Assembly: GCA_023146135.1 (NCBI GenBank)
Contig: JAGLCR010000007.1
Coordinates: 78,810 to 142,809, forward strand
Direction: 5' to 3'
Length of the DNA stretch: 64,000 bases
From: Bacteroidales bacterium
GTDB taxonomy: Bacteria; Bacteroidota; Bacteroidia; Bacteroidales; UBA1556
Shown: positions 18,112 to 27,414 of the stretch, piece by piece
How the letters are laid out: the number at the start of each line of letters is the position of its first letter
Position numbering within the stretch: the stretch's first letter is position 1
Notes under the pieces: generated by a model
The model's input: the letters and a program-made list of their open reading frames with translations, nothing else
Told to the model about the DNA's origin: nothing
Databases searched by the model: none
Position numbers and translations under genes: made by a program

Positions 18112-19107
18112 TTACAATTTTGTTGCAACGATACTAGCTGAAAGCTCCAACATACAATGGCAAGCCCCACCATCTCGGCAATCGGAGCATTCACCACTAT
18201 GTACAACATAGTCAGCATTTATTCCCAATGGCATCCAGCGCCCAGGATGCATGGGGCGAATTGGTGGGTAAATGCCGAGAGCTCTTTTCCCAAGTGCTGC
18301 GGCTATGTGTAAAGGGCCTGTACTCGCAGCAATTAAGCCGTCCGCAGCATCAATAAAACTAACAAATTGCTGTAAACTCATGGTCCCAGAAATGTCTATT
18401 ACATTTTTGGATTCAAGTAATACATCTCTAAAAAGCTCACCTTCTTCTTCGGTACCACTGAGAAATAATTTATACTTTTTGGAAGGTAGGATTTCAATGA
18501 GCTCCTTGAAATTCTCTAAACCCCACTCACGCGCACTTCCTTTGGATTTTGGGTGTAAAATTAGATTGAATCTCTTAGGGTCTAATAACTCAATAAAATT
18601 GATATCTAAAGGTTTAACATTATCGAAACCATAATATTCTACCAACTCGCTCAAACTAAAACTACGGTTAATTCCTATGGGTTTTAGAAGCTTGGTGTTT
18701 AGTTGAGATTCATGTAAGTCCGAATTTTTGCGAGAGAAGTTAAGTAGTTTATTACATGTTGTCCAATGAAAGGGTCTGTGCGCAGTTCCAATTCGGTTTT
18801 TTATTCCTGCACTTTTTGCGATCCTTGCAATGTCTTTATTCGGAAAAACATGAATAATTGTGTCTATAGAATACTCTTTGAACACATTAATTTGTTCATT
18901 AGTCGCAAGTTTATCTATGTCTGACCAATTTATAAACTGATCTACATGCTTAGAGATTGATATTATATCTTTAGTATAACTTTTACCAAGAAATAATATT
19001 TTCGAATCAGGATAATACTCCTTAATGATACCAGCCAATGGTAATGTAAGAATCACATCGCCGATAGCATCGGTACGACTAATTAATATGTTAGGAGAAT
19101 TAGTCAT
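18112..19107 (-). CDS. Glycosyltransferase family 9 (heptosyltransferase-like)
   Basis: The 331-residue protein begins ILISRTDAIGDVILTLPLAGIIKEYYPDSKILFLG, the N-terminal pattern of ADP-heptose:LPS heptosyltransferases. The C-terminal donor site shows LILHPKSKGSAREWGLENF and GLIAASTGPLHIAAALGKRALGIY, the GT9 signature. It adds a sugar to the lipopolysaccharide core or lipid A on the cytoplasmic face of the inner membrane. Its start overlaps the end of the GT2 gene by eight bases, showing translational coupling. It closes the trkA-trkH-GT2-GT9 run and ends 11 bases from the convergent MutS-like gene. Many cysteines occur at the C-terminus (SGECSDCRDGGACHC), an unusual cluster. Confidence 0.9.
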   Translation of the reverse strand: MTNSPNILISRTDAIGDVILTLPLAGIIKEYYPDSKILFLGKSYTKDIISISKHVDQFINWSDIDKLATNEQINVFKEYSIDTIIHVFPNKDIARIAKSAGIKNRIGTAHRPFHWTTCNKLLNFSRKNSDLHESQLNTKLLKPIGINRSFSLSELVEYYGFDNVKPLDINFIELLDPKRFNLILHPKSKGSAREWGLENFKELIEILPSKKYKLFLSGTEEEGELFRDVLLESKNVIDISGTMSLQQFVSFIDAADGLIAASTGPLHIAAALGKRALGIYPPIRPMHPGRWMPLGINADYVVHSGECSDCRDGGACHCMLELSASIVATKL

Positions 19108-19858
19108 TATTCTTATTTAATTCACGTAATTTCAGATACTTATTAAATGTTGCCCAAGCTGAAAGAGAACATATAACAAAGCCATAATAGCCATCTAATA
19201 TTCCAAGTTTAAAGAAATAGTCGCGTATAAACTTCCAATTTGACTTGATAATTGCAATTGCCATATTTGATTTTCGACCCTTTTTATGAGCTTCAAAAGC
19301 ACCAATACTTGTAAATTTGTTTATTTGATCAATATGCTGCTCAATACTGTAGTAGGAATAGTGCAAAAGCTCTCCCTTAAGGTGTTCGGATTTTATTCCT
19401 TCGTCCATCTCTATCTTATCATGTGGGTTAATACCAGCCCAACGACCTTTTGATTTCTTTAGCAATCGTAATTTTTGATCAGGATACCAACCCGAATGGC
19501 GTACCCACTTTCCCAAATAATTGGTTAAGCGATTAAAATAATAGGCTTCAGATAAGGGACTGTCAAGTGCAGTCTTTATACTGTTTAGCAGTTCTTTATC
19601 GGGAGCCTCATCTGCATCAAGTGATAATACCCACTCATTGTTTGCAAGAGCTAAGGCACGATTTTTTTGTTGAATATGCCCATCAAAATTATGTGCTGAA
19701 AATGTGACCTTATATTGCTCACATAACTCTTTCGTCCGATCTGTTGAAAAAGAATCGAGCACAATAATTTCACTAGCAATAGATTGTATTGATTGCAAGC
19801 ATCGCTCAATATTTTGCTCCTCATTATAGGTTATGATGACTACTGACAGTTTTTCCAT
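19100..19858 (-). CDS. Glycosyltransferase family 2 (LPS core WaaE-like)
   Basis: The 252-residue protein begins with the GT2 fold LSVVIITYNEEQNIERCLQSI, then IIVLDSFSTDRTKELC and the metal-binding DxD in LSLDADEAPD. The tail with KLRLLKKSKGRWAG and HYSYYSIEQHIDQINKFT is typical of LPS core beta-1,4-glucosyltransferases (WaaE/KdtX group). It transfers a sugar from a nucleotide donor at the inner membrane. It lies three bases after trkH and overlaps the GT9 gene, so all are read on one message. Confidence 0.9.
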   Translation of the reverse strand: MEKLSVVIITYNEEQNIERCLQSIQSIASEIIVLDSFSTDRTKELCEQYKVTFSAHNFDGHIQQKNRALALANNEWVLSLDADEAPDKELLNSIKTALDSPLSEAYYFNRLTNYLGKWVRHSGWYPDQKLRLLKKSKGRWAGINPHDKIEMDEGIKSEHLKGELLHYSYYSIEQHIDQINKFTSIGAFEAHKKGRKSNMAIAIIKSNWKFIRDYFFKLGILDGYYGFVICSLSAWATFNKYLKLRELNKNND

Positions 19859-19861
19859 AAT

Positions 19862-21328
19862 TTATTTCCTCCAAAAACCAGGTGACAAAAATACAAGAAT
19901 TGTAAATAGCTCCAAACGACCCAATAACATTAAGAATGAAATAATCCATTTCCCAAGAATTGGAATGTCGTGATAGTTTTCTGTTGGTCCTACCATGCCT
20001 ATACCAGGACCAATATTGCCCAAAGAAGCAATACTCGCTCCCATGGCCGATTCAAAATCTAGTCCAACTGCAGAAAGCAAAATAGAACCTATAACAAAGA
20101 ATAAGGCATAAAAAAGTCCAAATGACATAATGCTAAAAATAATCTCGTCTTTTACAGAGTGTCCATTATAACGCACAGGAATAAAGGCTCTTGGATGAAC
20201 TAGCTTGCGTAAGTGTACTGCAGAAGCTTTGAACATAAGTAATATTCTAATGGATTTCATGCCACCACCAGTCGACCCTGCACTTCCACCAGTAAACATT
20301 AAAATAAAAATGATAAACCAAGCAAAGTGTGGCCATAAAAGATAGTCACTACTCACAAAACCAGTTGTTGTGATAATGGAGATAACTTGAAAAAGCGAGT
20401 CTCGAAATATTTTGCTCGCATCAATTTCCATATTAAGGTAAAGAACTGTTGATATAATTATGGTTGATATAAATATCAATGATGCATAAAATCGAAATTC
20501 TTGATTATTCAAAATCTTGCGTGCTTGACCATGCAGTCCAAAATAATGTAAAGTGAAATTCATTCCTGCCAAGAACATGAATAGAATAATTATGTATTGG
20601 ATATATGGAGAATAATTAGCTATACTAGCATTTTGAGTAGAAAAGCCACCTGTTGCCATTGTCCCAAATGCATGACAAAGAGCATCAAATAATGACATAT
20701 CACCAAACATAAGGAGAATTGTTTGAATAAACGTTAGTAGCACATATATTCCCCATAAGCGCTTTGCAGTTCCAGTGATACGAGGGTGAAGTTTGTCTGG
20801 AACTGGCCCAGGAACTTCGGCCACAAAAAGTTGCATTCCACCTACTCCAAGCAGAGGAAGAATAGCCAAGGAAAGAACGATAATACCCATTCCACCAATC
20901 CAGTGTGTCATGCTACGCCAAAACAATACTCCATGTGGAACCGCTTCTATATCATTGAGTATGGAGGCTCCTGTAGTGGTAAAGCCAGACATAGTTTCGA
21001 AAAACGCATCCGTAAAATTATCCACACTACCACTAAGTAAAAATGGTAAGGTGCCAAATAAAGAAAATACTACCCATGCCAAGCTTACAATCATAAATCC
21101 TTCGCGTTTACCCACATGAGTATGAGTAGTTTTCCTGAAAGTAAGAAGAAAGCCAAATGCTCCAACTCCTAGTGTGATTAGACCTGAGTTCAATATTGCC
21201 ATAAAATCATTGCTACCGTAATACCATGAAAATGGTAATGATAGCCATATAGCAAGGCCCTCAATCATTAGTAAAAGTCCTAGAACCTTTACTACCTCAT
21301 TTATATTTATATCTCTGGAGCTCAGCAT
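19862..21328 (-). CDS. trkH: Trk potassium uptake protein, membrane subunit
   Basis: The 488-residue polytopic protein has the four pore-loop repeats of the TrkH/KtrB family: SGFTTTGASI, TGGFSTQNASI, ITTTGFVSSDY and SLGNIGPGIGMVGP. The WRSMTHWIGGMGIIVLSLAILPLLGVGGMQLF and GGSAGSTGGGMKSIRILLMFK segments are characteristic. It forms the potassium channel-like transporter of the inner membrane, gated by TrkA. Its ATG directly abuts the trkA stop with no gap. It is followed by two LPS glycosyltransferases. Confidence 0.96.
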   Translation of the reverse strand: MLSSRDININEVVKVLGLLLMIEGLAIWLSLPFSWYYGSNDFMAILNSGLITLGVGAFGFLLTFRKTTHTHVGKREGFMIVSLAWVVFSLFGTLPFLLSGSVDNFTDAFFETMSGFTTTGASILNDIEAVPHGVLFWRSMTHWIGGMGIIVLSLAILPLLGVGGMQLFVAEVPGPVPDKLHPRITGTAKRLWGIYVLLTFIQTILLMFGDMSLFDALCHAFGTMATGGFSTQNASIANYSPYIQYIIILFMFLAGMNFTLHYFGLHGQARKILNNQEFRFYASLIFISTIIISTVLYLNMEIDASKIFRDSLFQVISIITTTGFVSSDYLLWPHFAWFIIFILMFTGGSAGSTGGGMKSIRILLMFKASAVHLRKLVHPRAFIPVRYNGHSVKDEIIFSIMSFGLFYALFFVIGSILLSAVGLDFESAMGASIASLGNIGPGIGMVGPTENYHDIPILGKWIISFLMLLGRLELFTILVFLSPGFWRK

Positions 21329-22669
21329 TTATACGAATAGTTTACTAATCTTAGTAATACCTGAAGGCATAGTAAATATTACCACCTTATCATTTTCTTG
21401 AATATGAGTTTCGCCAAGTGCGATGATGCCCTGCCCATTTCGTACAATTCCACCAATGATGACATCAGAGGGAAGTCGCAATTGGTGAATTGGTTTTTTT
21501 GTGATATATGATCCTTTTTTTGCAATAAGCTCTAACACTTCAGCCTCAACACCACTCAAGCACTTTATAAGCGATACGTTTTCGCCCAATGTAAAGTTTT
21601 CTACATAGCTGGCAGCAATCAGCTTTTTATTAATAATGGTATCAATTCCTATATTTTGTGCTACATCGATGAAGTCAATATTGTCAACCAGAGCAATCGT
21701 TCTTTTAACACCGAGGCGTTTAGCTAAAAGGCAAGTTAAAATATTTGTTTCAGAGTCGCGAGTAACTGATATAAAGGCATCCATAGATGAAATACCCTCA
21801 TCTTCAAGCAGTGCTAAATCACGAGAATCTCCATTTAATATTAAGGTATTATTAAGGGTGTCACTAAGATTATAACAACGGTTCTTGTTAATCTCGATTA
21901 GCTTAATATTCATTTCACCTTCCAATCGTTGAGCGGCCAATCGTCCTATACGACCTCCACCAACAATCATAATATTATTAATATCAAGTCTTACTCTACC
22001 CCCCATTTTCATTATTTGCTCAATACCTTCAGGTTTAGTGATAATATAGGCTAAATCATTGGTGTGAAAGCGAAAATCACCACGAGGAATAATTGTTTTT
22101 CCTTGGCGATGTACCGCCACTGCGCGAAAATTCAGGTCCTTATGTTCTTCTGCAATTTCATTAAGTGATTTATTAATCACCATTGCACGCTCGTCTAATT
22201 TTATGGAGAAGAGGGATAGTTTTCCTTCAGAAAAATCAAATATTTCATCGGCTGCCGACTGTTTAAGTAATTTAACAATTTCATCAGAGGCAATATTCTC
22301 AGGACTTATGAGATTATCTATTCCCAATTCACGAAAAAATAATTTATTCTCAGTCCTAAGGTTATCAATATTTGAAACTCTTGCTATTGTACGTTTTGCT
22401 CCTAATTTTTTTGAGATAACCGCTGTAACAATATTGGGTTGCTCGTCGTGCATTACCGAAATAACCAAGTCGGCCTTGCTAGCTTTTGCGTCTCGTAGAA
22501 TTTCTACCTGTGTAGCATCGCCAACAATCGTTAATAGATCGAGGTGAGAATCAATTTCCTCAATAAACTCTTTATTGGGGTTAATCATAGTAATATTGTG
22601 ATTTTGACCTGCCAAAAGCTTGGCAATATATGCTCCCAATTCACCGTCACCTGCAATTATTATATTCAT
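21329..22669 (-). CDS. trkA: Trk potassium uptake regulatory subunit TrkA
   Basis: The 446-residue protein is full-length TrkA, with two tandem RCK modules. Each has a Rossmann NAD-binding domain (MNIIIAGDGELGAYIAKLL at 1, NIMIVGGGRIGRLAAQRL at about 231) and a TrkA_C domain (about 140-220 and 370-445). It binds nucleotides in the cytoplasm and gates the TrkH pore. It begins an apparent four-gene unit with trkH and two glycosyltransferases. A TATCTTTG element at 22674-22681 ends only four bases before the ATG, which would give a leaderless message. Confidence 0.96.
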   Translation of the reverse strand: MNIIIAGDGELGAYIAKLLAGQNHNITMINPNKEFIEEIDSHLDLLTIVGDATQVEILRDAKASKADLVISVMHDEQPNIVTAVISKKLGAKRTIARVSNIDNLRTENKLFFRELGIDNLISPENIASDEIVKLLKQSAADEIFDFSEGKLSLFSIKLDERAMVINKSLNEIAEEHKDLNFRAVAVHRQGKTIIPRGDFRFHTNDLAYIITKPEGIEQIMKMGGRVRLDINNIMIVGGGRIGRLAAQRLEGEMNIKLIEINKNRCYNLSDTLNNTLILNGDSRDLALLEDEGISSMDAFISVTRDSETNILTCLLAKRLGVKRTIALVDNIDFIDVAQNIGIDTIINKKLIAASYVENFTLGENVSLIKCLSGVEAEVLELIAKKGSYITKKPIHQLRLPSDVIIGGIVRNGQGIIALGETHIQENDKVVIFTMPSGITKISKLFV

Positions 22670-22673
22670 TATC

Positions 22674-22681
22674 CAAAGATA
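22674..22681 (-). promoter_or_regulatory. -7 element TATCTTTG four bases from the trkA start
   Basis: On the minus strand the element is a perfect TAnnTTTG, and the ATG follows after four bases. No TTTG is seen at the -33 position. If active, transcription would begin at or next to the start codon. Confidence 0.45.
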
Positions 22682-22759
22682 TTTTTGTGCATGATGCTAA
22701 AGTACAGTTTTTTTTGTGCTCAGCAATTAAGACTAAGAAAAAATAAGACGATCGACACT

Positions 22760-23755
22760 TTAGAAATGACGAAATCCAATAATTTCACGTGCCTCTTTAA
22801 TGGTTTTCACAGCACTTTCACGAGCTTTTTCAGCCCCCATTTTGGCCACTTTCGAAAGGTAAGCCTCATTGGCCGATAATTCCAAAATACGCTCCCGAAT
22901 TGGGGCGGTGAAATTAATCATATCATCTGCTAGTTGCTTTTTGAAATCACCATAGCGAATTTCACAGTTATTGTAAAGCTCATCAAAGTGGGCTAGTGTT
23001 TCAGGCTCAGAAACGATACTCATTAAAGTAAAAAGGTTTTGAATAGGTTCTGGCTTCTTCTGATTAGGCTCCGTAGGACCAGCGTCACTTACAGCGCGCA
23101 TAACCTTTTTGCGCAATACTTTAGGGTCTTCGTTTAGGTAGATTGCATTGGCAGCACCTTCCGATTTTCCCATTTTCCCATTTCCATCCAAACCAGGTAC
23201 TTTAACCAAGGTTTCCCCAAAATTAAAGGCTGTTGGAATAGGAAAGAATTCTTGTTTGTACATACGGTTAAATCTTCGGCCAAATGTACGCATCATCTCT
23301 AAATTCTGCTCTTGATCCTTTCCCACGGGCACTTTGGTAGCTTTATGTAAAAGCACATCGGCAGCCATAAGTGTGGGGTAAGTTAGTAAACCTGCATTTA
23401 CATTATCAGGTTGTTGACGTACCTTATCTTTAAATGACGTAACACGTTGCAACTCTCCAACATAAGCATTCATATTTAGCAAAAGATAAAGCTCAGTTGT
23501 TTCAGGTATATCACTCTGAACATAAAGTGTTGCTTTTTCAGGGTCAAGGCCTGCCGCTAAATATTCAACTAAAACTTGCTTCACGCTTCCGTGTAAATCG
23601 CCTGGTGTAGGATGGGTGGTTAATGAGTGATAATCAGCTATAAAAAAATAGCAATTATGAGTTTCTTGCATGCGCAAAAAATTCTTCACCGCACCAAAAT
23701 AGTTTCCTAAATGTAAATTTCCGGTTGGCCGGATTCCGCTAACAACTGTTTCCAT
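22760..23755 (-). CDS. trpS: Tryptophanyl-tRNA synthetase
   Basis: The protein (331 residues from ATG 23755) is a class I synthetase of the usual bacterial TrpS length. The HIGH-like motif is GNLHLGNYFG, the KMSKS motif is GKMGKSEG, and PVGKDQEQNLEMMR binds tryptophan/ATP. It charges tRNA-Trp. An in-frame GTG at 23761 would add two residues, but it falls inside the -7 promoter element, so the ATG is the real start. The promoter ends five bases before the ATG. The gene lies 90 bases upstream of trkA, in the same direction. Confidence 0.97.
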   Translation of the reverse strand: METVVSGIRPTGNLHLGNYFGAVKNFLRMQETHNCYFFIADYHSLTTHPTPGDLHGSVKQVLVEYLAAGLDPEKATLYVQSDIPETTELYLLLNMNAYVGELQRVTSFKDKVRQQPDNVNAGLLTYPTLMAADVLLHKATKVPVGKDQEQNLEMMRTFGRRFNRMYKQEFFPIPTAFNFGETLVKVPGLDGNGKMGKSEGAANAIYLNEDPKVLRKKVMRAVSDAGPTEPNQKKPEPIQNLFTLMSIVSEPETLAHFDELYNNCEIRYGDFKKQLADDMINFTAPIRERILELSANEAYLSKVAKMGAEKARESAVKTIKEAREIIGFRHF

Positions 23756-23760
23756 GGGCA

Positions 23761-23791
23761 CAAAAATACGGTAAAATGGTAAATGGGCAAA
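23761..23791 (-). promoter_or_regulatory. Consensus promoter TTTG-N19-TATTTTTG for trpS
   Basis: On the minus strand TTTG (23788-23791), exactly 19 bases, then TATTTTTG (23761-23768) is a perfect match to the Bacteroidota housekeeping promoter. The ATG follows after only five bases, so the mRNA should have no or almost no leader. Confidence 0.75.
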
Positions 23792-23833
23792 TTATTATTT
23801 TGCTATGTGAAAACGCATGGCCTAATCTATATA

Positions 23834-25324
23834 CTAGAGATTAATTATGGTAGAAACAAGCTCTTTATTTCTGAAAGAAATCATATGGATACTTCCATTT
23901 ACTAGATAACCAGTTTGTGGTATTAAATAATATTGTCCGTTTTTTCCTCCAAAGCGCGGGTCAGTAATAAGCGTATGTGTATCTTGCTTTCCCTCTTGCG
24001 AAACGATTTCAATCACATCACCCTTCCAATAAATAACGGGTGGAGTTATGACAGACCTTTTAATTCCATCATGTCGAGCCCAAGAGTCAAGATAGATAAC
24101 TGCAATTTGATTTGATGGTAATACGGTAGCCCAAACACGATGCGCTTTTGCATTATCATTTGTTGATTTTTGCTCATCACGTTCTATTGAATATATCCAT
24201 TCAATCTGTTGCTGGCTGTTGAATTTTATAAGTTCTGAATTTTTATTCGTGTACAAATCACTATATACTGGGGCGGTTCCTTCTCCAACGGCTTCGCTTT
24301 TATAGAGTACACTTTCAATTAGTAGAAAGAAGTTTCCAAAAGCATCGCTCATTAGTTGGTTAGTAACAAAAGATCCACTATAATGTTTGATATTAAAAGT
24401 AGATGTTAATATTCCTTCAGCAGTGCATTTTGAAATAAACTGACCATCAGGGTCAGAAACATTTACTCCAGATTTTTTATAATCGTAGTATAAACCTCCA
24501 AAAATTAGATTCCCGTCATTATCAATCATAGTTTTATATGTCGATATTACTCCTATTTCACCAATTTTATGAGCTGACTCGCTTATTAATTTTAGCTCTG
24601 GTGTAAAGGTAAAAACCATTTCCCTATCAGGTAAACCCTTTTTAGCATAAACTTTTTTTAGCAAGAAACTAGTACCATTATTATTAATATATACATTATT
24701 AATAAGAGTTTTTAATGATGGGTAAGGCAATTCTATCTTCTTTGTTACGAGCTCATTCAGCTTATTATCATATACAGTGAGGACAATTTTCTCATTCGTT
24801 TTTTTGACACGAGGCATATTACTTAAAACAAGTATTTTCGTATAATCAGGACTAGCAACAACTTCGAATCTTCCTGAATTGAACATCCCTGTCCCTTGTA
24901 TGGATGTAATTTTTTTTGCTTCGCCTTTATTTCCTTCTTCATCAATAATATAGGAATATAAGCTCATTTTTTTCGTTTTGGTATTATAACCACTTTTGAA
25001 AAGAACAATATTACCGTCTATTGGAAAAATACCTTTGAAATAGTTTGGCTCAGCACCATTCATAGTCTCGTCAATCATAAATGAATTCAATGGTTTTCCA
25101 TTGCTATCATATGATACCAATTGCAAATCGAGTCTTAAAGGAGCTTTTAAATTTGATGATTCTAATAAAATATAATGCTTTCCATTTAAATCAAAACTAG
25201 ATAATTTAGGTTTAGGGCTTTCAAGATTAAAACGAGGTTCAACGAATGTAATTTTCTGAGCTGTTGTTGTCAAGCTTATTGAAGCAATAACTATTAACAA
25301 CAGAATTGATTTTATATTTATCAT
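23834..25324 (-). CDS. Exported protein of unknown function
   Basis: The 496-residue protein has a Sec signal peptide (INIKSILLLIVIASISLTTTAQ) and no transmembrane segment after it. The rest is rich in beta-type sequence with repeated short patterns such as YDSNGKPLNSF, DEEGNKGEAKKI and DNDGNLIFGGLYYD, suggesting a propeller-like fold. I see no catalytic motif and do not recognise the family. It follows the 25335-25958 gene by ten bases, so the two form an exported pair. Confidence 0.6.
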   Translation of the reverse strand: MINIKSILLLIVIASISLTTTAQKITFVEPRFNLESPKPKLSSFDLNGKHYILLESSNLKAPLRLDLQLVSYDSNGKPLNSFMIDETMNGAEPNYFKGIFPIDGNIVLFKSGYNTKTKKMSLYSYIIDEEGNKGEAKKITSIQGTGMFNSGRFEVVASPDYTKILVLSNMPRVKKTNEKIVLTVYDNKLNELVTKKIELPYPSLKTLINNVYINNNGTSFLLKKVYAKKGLPDREMVFTFTPELKLISESAHKIGEIGVISTYKTMIDNDGNLIFGGLYYDYKKSGVNVSDPDGQFISKCTAEGILTSTFNIKHYSGSFVTNQLMSDAFGNFFLLIESVLYKSEAVGEGTAPVYSDLYTNKNSELIKFNSQQQIEWIYSIERDEQKSTNDNAKAHRVWATVLPSNQIAVIYLDSWARHDGIKRSVITPPVIYWKGDVIEIVSQEGKQDTHTLITDPRFGGKNGQYYLIPQTGYLVNGSIHMISFRNKELVSTIINL

Positions 25325-25334
25325 AATTATTAGA

Positions 25335-25958
25335 TTATTGATTATTTATAATATACCATGCATTATACTCATCTATAATATCATATAAGTGAACTAAACC
25401 ATATCCTTTTTCCTTTTTAAGAATCTTTTGCGATAGCTCCTTATAATCTGCTACATAAGCTGACATTTTCTTGGAGAAGTTAAAGCCAAATTTTTCATTT
25501 GTTAGTGGTTTAGGATATTTTGAATCGCGCCATTTATAATAAACCATTGTTTGTGCTCTTTCTTCGTTATTAGGAACACTTGCCTCTTCATAGAAAATAA
25601 ATAAAGTTAATTCACCATCTTTAACTACTTTTAGAAATCGCAATGGTTTTGAAAAAAGCCCTCCACTATAATTAATCGTGCGATATAATACATCACTTAC
25701 TAAATAAGCCGTTAATTCTTTTGGGCTATAAACTTTAGCAGGCTTTTTATCGGTTTCATTAATAAAGAATTCGCATTTTTTCTGATTATTGACCACATTA
25801 CTATAGCGGATGTACCCGTACAAAGTATCGCCTTTGTTTTTGATTATATAGCCAGGGTATTTATAGCCAATAGTAAGACCGTCGGCACTGATAGTTTTGG
25901 AAATACTTGTGAAGGAAAGGATAATTAAAATGAGTGCAATTTTTTTGAATAATTTCAT
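25335..25958 (-). CDS. Exported protein of unknown function
   Basis: The 207-residue protein has an N-terminal signal (MKLFKKIALILIILSFTSISKT). The segment KYPGYIIKNKGDTLYGYIRYSN resembles the start of small periplasmic proteins common in Bacteroidota, in which a phrase like GYI-x-x-x-GDT-x-x-GYI recurs. No enzyme motif is seen. It is translated just before the longer exported protein at 23834-25324, and downstream of the decarboxylase operon terminator. Confidence 0.6.
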   Translation of the reverse strand: MKLFKKIALILIILSFTSISKTISADGLTIGYKYPGYIIKNKGDTLYGYIRYSNVVNNQKKCEFFINETDKKPAKVYSPKELTAYLVSDVLYRTINYSGGLFSKPLRFLKVVKDGELTLFIFYEEASVPNNEERAQTMVYYKWRDSKYPKPLTNEKFGFNFSKKMSAYVADYKELSQKILKKEKGYGLVHLYDIIDEYNAWYIINNQ

Positions 25959-25983
25959 GACCTATTTTTTACTGCACAAAGGT

Positions 25984-26028
25984 AAAAAAATACGTGGAGA
26001 TTCTACGATTTTATCGTAGAATCTCCAC
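25984..26028 (-). terminator. Strong rho-independent terminator of the methylmalonyl-CoA decarboxylase operon
   Basis: A perfect 16-base stem (25994-26009 with 26013-26028) and a three-base loop are followed on the minus strand by GTATTTTTTTACC. It lies 55 bases beyond the mmdB stop. Confidence 0.85.
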
Positions 26029-26082
26029 CTTATGTTTTTAGGACAAGCAATTTATGTGAAAGCTATTTTAGTTTTTACTTAT

Positions 26083-27402
26083 TTAAAGAAGAAAGCTCAG
26101 TAAAATACCCGCAGCCACAGCACTGCCAATCACACCTGACACATTAGGCGCCATAGCATGCATTAGCAAGTGGTTATTTGGGTCATATTTAAGTCCTTCA
26201 GTTTGCACTACTCGTGCACTATCAGGCACTGCCGATACGCCTGCAGCTCCCACCAGGGGATTGATTTTACTTCCTTCTTTCAAGAATAGGTTCATCACTT
26301 TTGCAAACAAAATACCACCTGCCGTAGCTACAATAAAACTTGCTGCTCCCAGACCGAATATCATTAAGGAAGAGGTGTTTAGAAATACTGTTGCTTGCGT
26401 TGAGGCACCAACAGTTACTCCGAGTAAAATCGTTACAATATCAATCATTGAAGTGCGTGCAGTTTCGGCTAGACGCTTAGTTACACCGCTCTCTTTAAGT
26501 AAATTACCAAAAAATAGCATACCCAAAAGAGGTATCGAGCTGGGAGAAATAAATGCAGTTAGTAAAAATCCAATAATAGGAAAAAGAATTTTTTCGAAAC
26601 GAGGAACTACTCTAGGTGGTTTCATTTTGATAATACGTTCTTTACTATTAGTAAGTAAGCGCATTATTGGGGGTTGAATCACAGGAACCAATGCCATATA
26701 AGAATAGGCAGCAATAGCGATTGGACCAATTAAGTTTTTCACCACTTGGCCATCATAGAGATTTACACCATTGGCCAGCTTAGAAGACAGAAATATTGCC
26801 GTTGGGCCATCTGCACCACCAATAATGCCTATGGCTCCTGCCTCAGGTGGTAGAAATCCTAAAAGAAGAGAACCTAAAAAAGTAATGAAAATACCAATTT
26901 GTGCTGCAGCGCCAAGCAACATGAGTTTTGGGTTAGAAATTAGAGAAGAAAAATCTGTCATTGCTCCAATTCCTAAAAAAATCAGCGGTGGATAAATCCC
27001 CAAAGTCACCCCTTTATAGAGATAATTAAGCACACTTCCTTTTTCATAAATACCCAATTGAAGACCAGCATCTTCTAAAAAGGGGATATTTCCAATCAAT
27101 ACACCAAATCCAATCGGTATTAGTAGTAATGGTTCATAGTCGTATTTTATGGCTAGAAAGATAAAAAATAAACCTACAAATATCATTACTAAATGCCCCG
27201 AACTTATATTCTTAAAACCTGTGTAGGAAAAGAATTTTGCAACACCATCAGTATTGCTTTCAGTTTGAGTTTGGGTAGTTGTAATTTCCTTTGATGCATT
27301 TTTATCAGTGTGCTTTAGGTCTGCCAAACCAAAACTTTGTGAAATAATAGCAATAATTGCTACTGCCCCAAAGATGGTTAGTAATTTTTTCCAATTGTTC
27401 AT
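26083..27402 (-). CDS. mmdB: Sodium-translocating decarboxylase, beta subunit
   Basis: The 439-residue polytopic protein is the membrane sodium pump of biotin-dependent decarboxylases (OadB/MmdB/GcdB). Hallmarks are EPLLLIPIGFGVLIGNIPF, IGAMTDFSSLISNPKLMLLGAAAQ, the conserved GGADGPTAIFLSSKLA with its essential Asp, and GAAGVSAVPDSARVVQTEG. It decarboxylates carboxybiotin on the carrier subunit and exports sodium. An N-terminal extension of about 60 residues (one hydrophobic segment plus a Thr/Gln-rich stretch) precedes the usual start. AAGGAG lies six bases before the ATG. It is the last gene of the operon. Confidence 0.93.
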   Translation of the reverse strand: MNNWKKLLTIFGAVAIIAIISQSFGLADLKHTDKNASKEITTTQTQTESNTDGVAKFFSYTGFKNISSGHLVMIFVGLFFIFLAIKYDYEPLLLIPIGFGVLIGNIPFLEDAGLQLGIYEKGSVLNYLYKGVTLGIYPPLIFLGIGAMTDFSSLISNPKLMLLGAAAQIGIFITFLGSLLLGFLPPEAGAIGIIGGADGPTAIFLSSKLANGVNLYDGQVVKNLIGPIAIAAYSYMALVPVIQPPIMRLLTNSKERIIKMKPPRVVPRFEKILFPIIGFLLTAFISPSSIPLLGMLFFGNLLKESGVTKRLAETARTSMIDIVTILLGVTVGASTQATVFLNTSSLMIFGLGAASFIVATAGGILFAKVMNLFLKEGSKINPLVGAAGVSAVPDSARVVQTEGLKYDPNNHLLMHAMAPNVSGVIGSAVAAGILLSFLL

Positions 27403-27414
27403 CCTGGTCTCCTT

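Noticed and set aside
18112..19858. O-antigen gene island
   Set aside because: Only two glycosyltransferases are present, in line with trkAH and of ordinary composition; no polymerase, flippase or other sugar genes.
25994..26028. 16-base perfect palindrome as an operator or attachment site
   Set aside because: Its position after mmdB and the T run on the minus strand explain it as a terminator.
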